Of a stretch of DNA of 64,000 nucleotides, positions 1 to 7,851 are shown in pieces. Every line of letters begins with the position of its first letter. Position 1 is the stretch's first letter. The notes beneath the pieces were generated by a model. It was given only the letters and a program-made list of their open reading frames with translations. It was not told where the DNA came from and ran no database searches. Source of the DNA: Nocardioides astragali. Lineage in GTDB: Bacteria > Actinomycetota > Actinomycetes > Propionibacteriales > Nocardioidaceae. The stretch spans positions 186,001 to 250,000 of the forward strand of contig NZ_JAFMZM010000001.1 in assembly GCF_024436375.1 (NCBI RefSeq), in the 5' to 3' direction. The position numbers were made by a program, and so were the translations under genes.

Positions 1-481
1 CGGCCGTGCCGCCCGAGCGCGCCGCGTGCAGGACCAGAATCAGCCGCTGAGCGGTGCGGCCGGGGACCGGGCAGGGTCGGTGGGCGATCGGGTGGAGGAC
101 GCTGCCGCGCGCCAGCACCTCGAACGCCTGGTCGGGCTCCAGCGTGATCCCCGGCCAGCTCACGTGCACGTCGACCCAGCCCCAGTCGTCGTGCCACCAG
201 TTGGCTGCATGGGCGAAGACGGATCCGGTCGCGAAGCCGGTGCGCTGCTCCCAGCCGACCGACTCGAGCCCGGCGACGAGCCGGGACAGATGTCCTGGAC
301 GCACCAGGACGTCGACGTCGCTCGAGTGCCGACCGGCGGCACGGAGGCCGGGGAGCACGGCCGGCCCCTTGAGGTGCAGGAGGTCGGCGTCGCGGTCGTC
401 GGCCAGCTTCTGCACCACTGCGTGGGCGAGGTGGACGCGGGCGGCGATGGGCGCCGCCCTGCCCTCCCGCTCCTGGCTCAT
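1..481 (-). CDS. Nucleotidyltransferase-family protein, 3' end cut off by the window
   Basis: About 160 codons are visible, running off the left edge, so the C-terminus is missing. Reading the complement from the ATG at 481 gives an uninterrupted protein with the pair HLKGP then SDVDVLV near residues 39-60. These are the glycine/LKG and DxD (metal-binding) motifs of the NTP_transf_5-type nucleotidyltransferase-like family, commonly found next to exopolysaccharide genes. An aromatic stretch NWWHDDWGWVDVH follows. It is divergent from the Wzz/kinase gene with 79 bp between the starts, so the two may share a promoter region. Substrate unknown. The family call rests on motifs only. Confidence 0.7.
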   Translation of the reverse strand, partial: MSQEREGRAAPIAARVHLAHAVVQKLADDRDADLLHLKGPAVLPGLRAAGRHSSDVDVLVRPGHLSRLVAGLESVGWEQRTGFATGSVFAHAANWWHDDWGWVDVHVSWPGITLEPDQAFEVLARGSVLHPIAHRPCPVPGRTAQRLILVLHAARSGGTA

Positions 482-560
482 GGGCCCATCGTGCCAGCCT
501 GTGCCGGGCGAGTTGCGCTTTCTGCACGCCCACCGCAGGACACGCCCTAGACTCGCGACC

Positions 561-2072
561 ATGACGTTCGGGGACTTCGTCCGGCTGAGCCGCGCCTACG
601 TGTGGGTGCTGATCGGCTGCGCGATCCTCGGCGCCCTGCTGATGGTGGCCAAGACGACCCGCGACCCGGTGCTCTACTCGGCGACGTCGTCCGGCCTGGT
701 CCTGGTCGGCGACGCGACCTCGGCAGCCGAGGATCTGGGCAGCTCCCAGGTGGCCGAGGACAAGGCCGAGCTCTATGCGTTCCTCGTCTCCAAGACCCCG
801 GTGGCGGAGCAGGTGGTCGAGGACCTGGGTATGGACGTGCCGCCCGCGGCGATCGCCGGCCGGTTCTCCGCGTCCGTGAACACCGACGTCAACGCGCTGA
901 CGGTCACCGCGATCGGGAGCACACCCGAGGAGGCACGTGACCTGGCCAACGCGGTCGTCGACGCCGTCGTGGTCGTGGCGCAGGAGATCCAGACCGGGGA
1001 GACGAGCTCCAGGGGACCCGCCCTGACGCGGATCGTCCCCCTCGAGGAGGCGCAGCTCCCTGGGGCCCCGTTCACCCCCGACTACCCGCGCGCGGCCATC
1101 AAGGGGGCACTCGGCGGCCTCGTCCTGGCCTACGCCGTGCTCATCGCCCGCCGCCTCATCGACCGCCGGATCCGCAACGTCGGCCACGTCGAGGAGGCCA
1201 CCGGGTCGTCCGTGCTCGGCATCATCCCGAAGGAGGAGGCCCTCGGGCGTACCCACCGTGGGGTGCGCGGCGACCTGGGCCGGGCGGCCGAGTCCTTCCG
1301 CCAGCTGCGCACCAACCTCCGGTTCGTCGACGTGGACAACGAGCCGAGGCGGATCGTGGTGACCTCCGCGCTGGCCGGTGAGGGCAAGTCCACCGTCTCC
1401 GCCAACATCGCCCGGCTGGTCGCCCACGCCGGCACACCCGTGTTGCTGATCGACGCCGACCTGCGCCGACCGATGATCGCCTCGACCTTCGAGATCGACG
1501 GTGCCGTCGGGCTCACGCAGGCCCTGGCCGGCGACGTCGACGTCCGGGACGTGATCGTCGAGTCCGGCATGGACAACCTCAGCCTGCTGCCGGCGGGACG
1601 CATCCCGCCCAACCCGAGCGAGCTGCTGGGCTCGCTGCGGATGAAGCAGTTCGTCGACGACCTCTCCGCGGACTACCTGGTCATCCTCGACGCGCCGCCG
1701 CTCCTTCCGGTCACCGACGCCGGGCTGCTGTCGGCGTTCTGTGACGGGGCCCTGCTGGTGCAGGCGGCCGGCAAGACGCAGATCGAGCAGAGCCAGCAGT
1801 GCCGCCGGATCCTCGATCAGGTCGGCAGCCGGCTCCTCGGCGTCGTGCTCAACAAGGCGCCGGTGAAGGGCGCGAGTGCGATCGCCTACGGCGGGGGATA
1901 CGGCGGCTACGGGGACTACAGCAGCTTCCAGGAGGAGGCCTCGCGCGAGGCGGACTCCACCGCCAGCAGGGGCCGCCGGCGCAAGGCGGCCAAGGCCGAC
2001 AGGGGCGACAGGGGCGACAACCCGGCCAAGCCCGCCCGGGCTGAGAAGTCGGACAAGGCCGGGAAGCCCTGA
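561..2072 (+). CDS. Chain-length determinant / BY-kinase (Wzz-CpsD fusion)
   Basis: A 503-residue polysaccharide co-polymerase fused to a bacterial tyrosine autokinase, expected to set polymer chain length at the inner membrane. Two membrane segments (about 14-31 and 177-193) bracket the Wzz periplasmic-type domain. The cytoplasmic kinase follows, with Walker A (SALAGEGKST), Walker A' (LLIDADLRRP) and Walker B (VILDAPP). The tail carries a Gly/Tyr cluster with Tyr443, 447, 450 and 453, the probable autophosphorylation sites, then a Lys/Arg/Asp-rich end. I chose the ATG at 561 because MTFGDFVRL is a normal Wzz N-terminus; the frame stays open upstream but that part is not protein-like. It opens the polysaccharide locus and ends in a hairpin. 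Confidence 0.92.
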   Translation: MTFGDFVRLSRAYVWVLIGCAILGALLMVAKTTRDPVLYSATSSGLVLVGDATSAAEDLGSSQVAEDKAELYAFLVSKTPVAEQVVEDLGMDVPPAAIAGRFSASVNTDVNALTVTAIGSTPEEARDLANAVVDAVVVVAQEIQTGETSSRGPALTRIVPLEEAQLPGAPFTPDYPRAAIKGALGGLVLAYAVLIARRLIDRRIRNVGHVEEATGSSVLGIIPKEEALGRTHRGVRGDLGRAAESFRQLRTNLRFVDVDNEPRRIVVTSALAGEGKSTVSANIARLVAHAGTPVLLIDADLRRPMIASTFEIDGAVGLTQALAGDVDVRDVIVESGMDNLSLLPAGRIPPNPSELLGSLRMKQFVDDLSADYLVILDAPPLLPVTDAGLLSAFCDGALLVQAAGKTQIEQSQQCRRILDQVGSRLLGVVLNKAPVKGASAIAYGGGYGGYGDYSSFQEEASREADSTASRGRRRKAAKADRGDRGDNPAKPARAEKSDKAGKP

Positions 2073-2092
2073 GCCGACGGGTCGGCTCAGGG
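2067..2092. terminator. Bidirectional hairpin between convergent genes
   Basis: A perfect 11-bp inverted repeat (CCCTGAGCCGA / TCGGCTCAGGG) with a 4-base CGGG loop. It contains the stop codon of the Wzz/kinase gene and ends 2 bp before the stop of the convergent polyprenyl transferase gene. There is no long T run, so strength as an intrinsic terminator is uncertain, but position and symmetry fit a shared terminator. Confidence 0.65.
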
Positions 2093-2094
2093 GT

Positions 2095-3507
2095 TCAGTA
2101 CGCCCCGCGGCTTGCCAGCACGGCCGTGACGGTGCGCGCCAGGATGAGCAGGTCCTGGACCATCGACCAGTTGTCGACGTAGTAGAGGTCGAGCCGGACC
2201 GTGTCCTCCCACGACAGGTCGGAGCGACCGGAGACCTGCCACAGGCCGGTCATGCCGGGCAGCACGTTGAGGCGACGCAGCATGTCGTCCTCGTACTGCT
2301 CCACCTCGGACGGCAGCGGCGGTCGGGGGCCGACCAGGCTCATCTCACCGCGCACGACGTTCCAGAGCTGGGGGAGCTCGTCGAGCGAGAAGCGGCGGAT
2401 GAACCGTCCCGGCCTCGTCACTCGCGGGTCGTTGGGCTCCTTGAAGAGCACGTGGTCGCGACCCTCGAGCTCGGGGAGCCGTTGCTCGGCGTCGATCGAC
2501 ATCGAGCGCAGCTTGAAGCAGGTGAACTCCTTGCCCTCGCGTCCCACCCGGATCTGGCGGAAGAAGATCGGTCCGTGGTCGTCGAGCCTGATCCACAGCA
2601 TCGCCGCCAGCAGGAGGGGCCACACCAGAGCGAGGATCGTGAGTGCGCCGACGAGGTCGAAGGCGCGCTTGGCGTCGTTGGTCGCCAGCTGGGAGCGGGA
2701 GCGTCCCAGGTGCATGAGGGGCAGGCCCGCGACCGGCCGGATCCGCACGCGCTCGCTGGAGACGTCGGTGACGTTGGGAGCGACGATGATCTGCACGTTG
2801 GCGTAGTCCTCGAGCTCCCACGCGAGTCGTCGCAGCTGGGTCGAGGAGCTCACCGCGCCGGCGGTGAAGAACACGACGTCGGGTCGATGCTCGTCGACGA
2901 CAGCCCGGACCTCGTCGATGAACCCGAGGACCGGGATGCCGGTGGAGGTCACCTCCAGCCCGGCGTAGTCATGGGGGATGAGGCAGCCGATCACCCGGTA
3001 GCCGAGCCACGACTCGCGGGCCAGCACGGTGTGGATCTCGCCGATGTAGCCGGGGGTGCCGACGAGGAGCACCTTCTCGTTGAAGTGACCGCGCACCCGG
3101 AAGCGCTGGATGATGCGGCGCGAGACGAGTCGCCCGATGAGCAGCATGAGCACGCCGATCGGGAACAGCAGGACGAAGAAGCCTCGGGACAGCGGGTACT
3201 GCATGAGGAACGCCATGGTGGCGACCAGCGCCCCGGTGAAGAAGGACGCGTTGACGACGAGCTTGAACTCCTCCGTCCCGGCGCCGAAGACGTCGAGCTC
3301 GTAGGCGCCGAAGAAGGCGAGCATCACGAGCCACGTCGCGACGAAGAAGCCGCTGGCCAGCACCGAGTTCTCCAGGACGTCGCCGGCCGTGTCGAAGATC
3401 GGCAGCGAGACGCGGAACCGGATGGCCAGCGCAGTGGCGGCAGCGATCATCAGCAGGTCGCCGGCTCCCACCAGCCAGGGGAGCAGCTTGACGCCCTCGG
3501 GCCGCAC
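2095..3507 (-). CDS. Polyprenyl-phosphate sugar-1-phosphate transferase (WbaP/CpsE type)
   Basis: A 470-residue initiating enzyme expected to load the first sugar phosphate onto undecaprenyl phosphate at the membrane. The N-terminal half has several hydrophobic helices and a nucleotide-binding-like region (about 130-240). The C-terminal catalytic domain shows KRAFDLVGA, FKLRSMS, GRFIRRFSLDELPQLWNV, SLVGPRPP and LPGMTGLWQVSGR, the hallmarks of the bacterial sugar transferase family. The GTG at 3507 is preferred: it lies one base past the stop of the upstream glycosyltransferase and has a GGAAGGGGG ribosome site. A start at 3645 would overlap that gene by over 130 bp. Last gene of a long minus-strand operon. 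Confidence 0.93.
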   Translation of the reverse strand: MRPEGVKLLPWLVGAGDLLMIAAATALAIRFRVSLPIFDTAGDVLENSVLASGFFVATWLVMLAFFGAYELDVFGAGTEEFKLVVNASFFTGALVATMAFLMQYPLSRGFFVLLFPIGVLMLLIGRLVSRRIIQRFRVRGHFNEKVLLVGTPGYIGEIHTVLARESWLGYRVIGCLIPHDYAGLEVTSTGIPVLGFIDEVRAVVDEHRPDVVFFTAGAVSSSTQLRRLAWELEDYANVQIIVAPNVTDVSSERVRIRPVAGLPLMHLGRSRSQLATNDAKRAFDLVGALTILALVWPLLLAAMLWIRLDDHGPIFFRQIRVGREGKEFTCFKLRSMSIDAEQRLPELEGRDHVLFKEPNDPRVTRPGRFIRRFSLDELPQLWNVVRGEMSLVGPRPPLPSEVEQYEDDMLRRLNVLPGMTGLWQVSGRSDLSWEDTVRLDLYYVDNWSMVQDLLILARTVTAVLASRGAY

Positions 3508-3508
3508 C

Positions 3509-4630
3509 TCAGGACCCCCTTCCTTCGTCGAGCGCGATCGAGCGGATCCGGGCGATGAACCGAGCCTCTCCGAACTCCTCGGCTCGGGCTCGCAGTCTGT
3601 CATTGTCCCAGTCGAGTCGGTCCGAGTGGGCAAGAGCCGCTGCAATGTCCTTCGGCTCGGGTCGGTCGAAGAAGAGGCCGGTCTCGCCCTCGACGATGGT
3701 GTCCAAGTAACCGCCGCCGCGCAGGGCCACGGTCGGTACGGCGAACGCTGCGGCCTCCAACGGGGTCAGCCCGAAGTCCTCGTGACTGGGCGCCACGAGG
3801 ACGTCCGCGTGCGCATAGGCCCAGCGCATCTGCTCGTCGGTCAGGCCGTTGAGCATGCGGACGTTGGCCGGCAGCGCGGCACGCAGTCGCGCTTCCTCGG
3901 GTCCCCGGCCGATGACGACGAGCCTGCGCCCGTACTGTCGCGCCGCGTCGATGGCCACGTCTACGTTCTTGTACGGGAGCAGCCGAGAGACCAACAGCAG
4001 GTAGCCGTCCTGCCAGTCCAAGAGCTCGGAGATCGGCTCCTGCGCAGCGGCTGCGTCCATGCTGTGGGGCGCTGGGACGACGTCCGCGTCGAGGCCGTAC
4101 GTCGACCGAATGCGATCGCGCACCACCTCGGAGATCGCGAGGTAACGGTCCGCCCGAGCAGCCGCGCGCTTGTCCCACCGGACGAGCGCGGGACGCAGCG
4201 CCATCAGGCCGATGCCGGTGGCCGAAGTGTGGGCGGGCGCGCCGAGGTAGCGCTCGCTGTCGTAGAGCCAGCGCGCAGGCGAGTAGCAGTAGACGACCGA
4301 CCTGCCAGGAATGTCGAAACCGTGTGCCCAGCCGCTGCTGGAGACGATCGTCACGTCCGCTTCGACGCGGAGACGGGAGGCCGTGGGCGCCAAGAGGGGA
4401 AGGGCACGCCTGTGGTCACGGCGGAGCGCTCCGACGCGGTTGAGAGGCGACGTGATGACGTTGGCCTCCGAAAACTCCGGATAGGTCCCTTCGGGGTCGT
4501 AGAGGGTGGTGTGCACAGCGGCCTCGGGGAACGCCTTCATGAGCGTGAGCACGACGCGCTCGGCGCCGCCGCGCTGGGTGAGATAGTCGTGGGCGATCGC
4601 TACTGTGGGCTGACGTCGCTCGCTGTTCAT
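3509..4630 (-). CDS. GT4-type glycosyltransferase
   Basis: A 373-residue retaining GT-B glycosyltransferase. The N-terminus has HDYLTQRGGAERVV, the acceptor-side glycine motif. The C-terminal half has the donor-binding segment SHEDFGLTPLEAAAFAVPTVA with the E-x7-E type arrangement. Sugar specificity cannot be read. The ATG at 4630 overlaps the stop of the preceding glycosyltransferase (ATGA), which indicates translational coupling and decides the start; upstream codons read as noise. Confidence 0.9.
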   Translation of the reverse strand: MNSERRQPTVAIAHDYLTQRGGAERVVLTLMKAFPEAAVHTTLYDPEGTYPEFSEANVITSPLNRVGALRRDHRRALPLLAPTASRLRVEADVTIVSSSGWAHGFDIPGRSVVYCYSPARWLYDSERYLGAPAHTSATGIGLMALRPALVRWDKRAAARADRYLAISEVVRDRIRSTYGLDADVVPAPHSMDAAAAQEPISELLDWQDGYLLLVSRLLPYKNVDVAIDAARQYGRRLVVIGRGPEEARLRAALPANVRMLNGLTDEQMRWAYAHADVLVAPSHEDFGLTPLEAAAFAVPTVALRGGGYLDTIVEGETGLFFDRPEPKDIAAALAHSDRLDWDNDRLRARAEEFGEARFIARIRSIALDEGRGS

Positions 4631-5652
4631 CCCACCCCCAGGTCGTCGAGCAGTCGCTGCACCCGCTGCCGGCCGGACTGCGGGGAGTACTCCTCCTCCC
4701 AACGCAGGCGAGCACGGTCGGTCACGCGTTGCACCTGCTCGTCGGAGGCGGACAGCGCACGACCGATCACGGCGGCGAGGTCCTCGGCGTCGCCGCTGCG
4801 GGCTACCCAGGGGTGGTCAGCCCCGGCGACCTCGGGCAGCGCGCCGGCGTCGGAGATCACGAAGGGGACGCCGGCGGCCATGGCCTCGGCGACGACGAGG
4901 CCGAAGGACTCCGGCACACGACTGGGGAAGACGGCAAGGTCGACCTCTGCGAAGAACTCCCCTGGACTGACGCGGTCCAACCGCTGCACACGGGCACCCA
5001 GAGCAGCCAGAGAATCGGTGACTGGCAGTCGCTGCTCTACCGGTACCCACCGGTCGTCACCGGCCACGAGCAGTCGGGCGTCCGGCCCGACCGACGGTGA
5101 CACCATCGCCTGTGCCAAGAGGTCGAGGCCCTTGTCGGTCGCCAGCCGGCCCAGGAACCCGACGCGGCGGCCACCCGTGGTCATCGGCAGGCGAGTGACC
5201 TCGTCCGTCCAGTTGGCACACACCGTCGAGCCGGGAACTCTGGAGGACACGAACGCGGACGGGGTCAGCAGACGCTCGCTGCGAACCCGTGCGAGCGCCA
5301 GCGCCGCTTGCTGGGAGCGGGAGCGTGGGAGCTGGTGGAGGTGCACGAGGCGGCTCGCACGTCCGGCGGTCGCGAGAGCAGGCACGAGGCCGTGGCACCA
5401 CAACAGGCCGTCCCGCTCGGCGAGGTCCCACGCTCGCAGCCGCTGCATGTACTCGCGGCGACCGTCGGCGCGGATCGCGACGACGTGCGCCCCGACCCCG
5501 GTGGCGAAGTCGAGGACCTCGCTGGGAGCGTGCGGCGCCACGACGTTGACGCGGTGTCCGAGGTCGAGCAGTGCCTGGGCGCAGCGCAGCATCATCTGTT
5601 CACCACCCCCCAGATCGGGGTTGTTGGCAGCCAAGTGGAACAGCTCAACCAT
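4627..5652 (-). CDS. GT4-type glycosyltransferase
   Basis: A 341-residue GT-B protein. MVELFHLAANNPDLGGGEQMM supplies the N-terminal glycine-rich acceptor loop, and VPESFGLVVAEAMAAGVPFV the nucleotide-sugar-binding C-terminal motif. The start at 5652 has GAGGGA upstream and overlaps the end of the Wzy/ligase-like gene by 8 bp; the longer open frame upstream is not protein-like. It sits between two polymer-assembly genes, so it probably adds an internal sugar of the repeat unit on the cytoplasmic face. Confidence 0.88.
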   Translation of the reverse strand: MVELFHLAANNPDLGGGEQMMLRCAQALLDLGHRVNVVAPHAPSEVLDFATGVGAHVVAIRADGRREYMQRLRAWDLAERDGLLWCHGLVPALATAGRASRLVHLHQLPRSRSQQAALALARVRSERLLTPSAFVSSRVPGSTVCANWTDEVTRLPMTTGGRRVGFLGRLATDKGLDLLAQAMVSPSVGPDARLLVAGDDRWVPVEQRLPVTDSLAALGARVQRLDRVSPGEFFAEVDLAVFPSRVPESFGLVVAEAMAAGVPFVISDAGALPEVAGADHPWVARSGDAEDLAAVIGRALSASDEQVQRVTDRARLRWEEEYSPQSGRQRVQRLLDDLGVG

Positions 5653-6796
5653 CAGGAGGTCCCTCTGGTACAGCCATGAGCCTCTGGCCCAGCGCCATGG
5701 CCACGGCCACCGCCATGGGTGTGTCGAGCAGCGCTTCGCCGAGAGTGATGGCCATGACGGCGACGCCGACGATGGCGGCCTGTGCTCCTGCGGCACGGAG
5801 GTCCCCCTTACGTGCCAGTGGCGTCAGCTGCACGAAGGCGAACACCATCAGTCCCAGCACGAGGATGAGAGCGACCCAGCCCCCCTCCTGCCTCGTGGCG
5901 AGATAGCTGTTGTGGAAGAAGAACTCGAGGCCACGGACGTCGACCGTGGCGGTGCCGGGGCCGTGGCCGTACCACGGAGCGCTGGCCAGCTCCACCTGTT
6001 CCTGCCGGATGATCCGTGCCCTCAGGGCGTCGCTTCCGGAACGGTCGGAGAACGGACCGACGGTCGTCAGGTCCTCAGGGATGTTGTTGACCACCCAGAC
6101 GAGGCCGGCGGCCAGCGCAGCTCCACCGACGACGCCGAGGCGTCGTCCGACGACGAGCCAGATGATGACGAACACCCCAGCCATCAGGCCGGTGCGGGAG
6201 TAGCTCAGCGTCAGCCCGGCGGCGACCGGGACGGCGACAACCAGTCGCACCTTGGCGCGCTCGTCGCAGAAGAAGATCGCCAAGGTCCCCAGGACGGCGA
6301 TGAAGTACGCCCCGGCGTTGGGGTCTGCGAGGTAACCCGTCAAGCGCCCGGGATAGTTGCTGCTGCCGAGCCCGGCGACTGCCAGCCCCATGACGACGAT
6401 GAGACCGGTGGCGAGCCCCGCCCCCACCGAGCGGGTCGAGAGGCGCCCGGTGCCACCTGCCCACACCAGTCCGGCTAGGACGGCGACGTGTCCGACGCGC
6501 CGCGTCCACTCCACGTCGTTGGCCTGGCCGGAGTAGACGAGCAGAGCCAGCAGCGTGCCGAGGAGCAGCACCACCACCCACGGCAACCGCGCGCCGCCGC
6601 GGGCCGGCCGGAAGAGGCACAGGCCCACGAGCGCGACCATCGCCAGCTCGTTCACGGGGATTCCCGCGACCGCGATCGAGCGCAGGGGCAGGACGCCCAT
6701 CAGCATGAAGTCGCTCATCCGGATCTCACGGTCCGCCTGGTCGGCCCGTTCGATCGTCCGGTCGGCCAGGTTCCAGGGAGAGTCGATGCGGCTCAC
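5645..6796 (-). CDS. O-antigen ligase / Wzy polymerase-like membrane protein
   Basis: A 383-residue protein with about ten hydrophobic segments and the Wzy_C-like loop: ASAPWYGHGPGTATVDVR then FFFHNSYL, matching the family pattern of a large outer loop with conserved His/Gly/Asn. Role by family: polymerising or ligating lipid-linked oligosaccharide outside the membrane. The GTG at 6796 overlaps the TGA of the upstream glycosyltransferase (GTGA) and has a GGGGGG ribosome site. The only polymerase candidate in the locus. Confidence 0.8.
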   Translation of the reverse strand: MSRIDSPWNLADRTIERADQADREIRMSDFMLMGVLPLRSIAVAGIPVNELAMVALVGLCLFRPARGGARLPWVVVLLLGTLLALLVYSGQANDVEWTRRVGHVAVLAGLVWAGGTGRLSTRSVGAGLATGLIVVMGLAVAGLGSSNYPGRLTGYLADPNAGAYFIAVLGTLAIFFCDERAKVRLVVAVPVAAGLTLSYSRTGLMAGVFVIIWLVVGRRLGVVGGAALAAGLVWVVNNIPEDLTTVGPFSDRSGSDALRARIIRQEQVELASAPWYGHGPGTATVDVRGLEFFFHNSYLATRQEGGWVALILVLGLMVFAFVQLTPLARKGDLRAAGAQAAIVGVAVMAITLGEALLDTPMAVAVAMALGQRLMAVPEGPPDG

Positions 6797-7851
6797 GGTC
6801 GCCCCCCGGCCACGGCGTACGTCTCCGCGACCCGCGCACACATGTCGGCCACCGTCGGCCACCCGGTCAGCCCAGGCCTCGCGGTGAGATCGAGGCCTTG
6901 GGCGGCCAGGGCCGACGCCACGGCATGCGGATCTTCCGCGCGAACCAGCGAGGCCGCCGGCAGGATCTCGGGATTTGCGCCGACGTCGCTCGCGACGACG
7001 CCCATCCCGCGACCGGCTGCGTCGAGGAGCGCGTAGGAGCAGTTCTCCCACACCGAGAGCATGGCCAGCACGTCGTGGGCGGCCATCGCCTGGTCGGGGT
7101 CGACGAAGCCGGGCATCGTGACCACCTCGCCGAGGCCCAGCCGGTCGACCTGGTCGCGCAGGGCGCCCGCCTCCGGCCCGGCGCCGGCGAGCGTCAGCCG
7201 GGCCTCCGGGTGCGCGCGGCGCAGCTCGGCGAAACCACTCACGAGGGACGGGAGCCGCTTCTCGGGAGCGAGTCGCGCCAGGGACAGGATCCGGAGTCCC
7301 GCGCCCGGGTGGGTCGTCGCCACCGCGTCGACCCCGTTGGGGATCACCACGACCTCACGTCTGGGGTGCCACTTCTCGACCATGGCATCCGCGGTGGCCA
7401 GGCTCACCGCGATCGCGGCGTCGAAGCGGCGCATCCGAACCGTGTGCACCGCGGCCATGACCCGCGCCTTGGCCATCGACCGGTGGTAGATGACGTCGTC
7501 GCGCGCGATGCCGTGCTCCGTGGTGACGAGCCGGGCACCACGGCCCACGGCGAGCGCAGTGACGATGTCGGCGTACGAGAGATGGCTGTGCACGACCTGA
7601 GGGCGGAGGCTGCGAACGGTGTGGCGCAGACTTGCCATCGACGCACGCAGACCGTGCTCGGGTCCGAACGGCTGCTCGAGGACGGCCGCCCCCACCGCCT
7701 TGAGCTCGCGCGGCAGGTCGCCCGGCGGGGTGAGGAAGACCAGCCGCCAGCCCGGGATCCCGGCGCGTGCCACGTCGAGGACGTGCCGCGCCACCCCTGC
7801 CAGGTCGCTGACCGGGACCACCCACAGGGCGGTGGGTGCGATCAGAACCAT
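6793..7851 (-). CDS. GT4-type glycosyltransferase
   Basis: A 352-residue GT-B glycosyltransferase. SDLAGVARHVLDVAR is the acceptor-side start; VHSHLSYAD and TTEHGIARDD are the usual mid-N-domain motifs; NGVDAV and LSLARLAPEKRL open the donor domain. The second conserved glutamate region reads WENCSYALLDAAGRGMGVVA, slightly divergent from the usual EGFP-L-E pattern. Its ATG overlaps the end of the NeuB-fusion gene by 10 bp with TTGGAGC as ribosome site. Confidence 0.88.
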   Translation of the reverse strand: MVLIAPTALWVVPVSDLAGVARHVLDVARAGIPGWRLVFLTPPGDLPRELKAVGAAVLEQPFGPEHGLRASMASLRHTVRSLRPQVVHSHLSYADIVTALAVGRGARLVTTEHGIARDDVIYHRSMAKARVMAAVHTVRMRRFDAAIAVSLATADAMVEKWHPRREVVVIPNGVDAVATTHPGAGLRILSLARLAPEKRLPSLVSGFAELRRAHPEARLTLAGAGPEAGALRDQVDRLGLGEVVTMPGFVDPDQAMAAHDVLAMLSVWENCSYALLDAAGRGMGVVASDVGANPEILPAASLVRAEDPHAVASALAAQGLDLTARPGLTGWPTVADMCARVAETYAVAGGRP

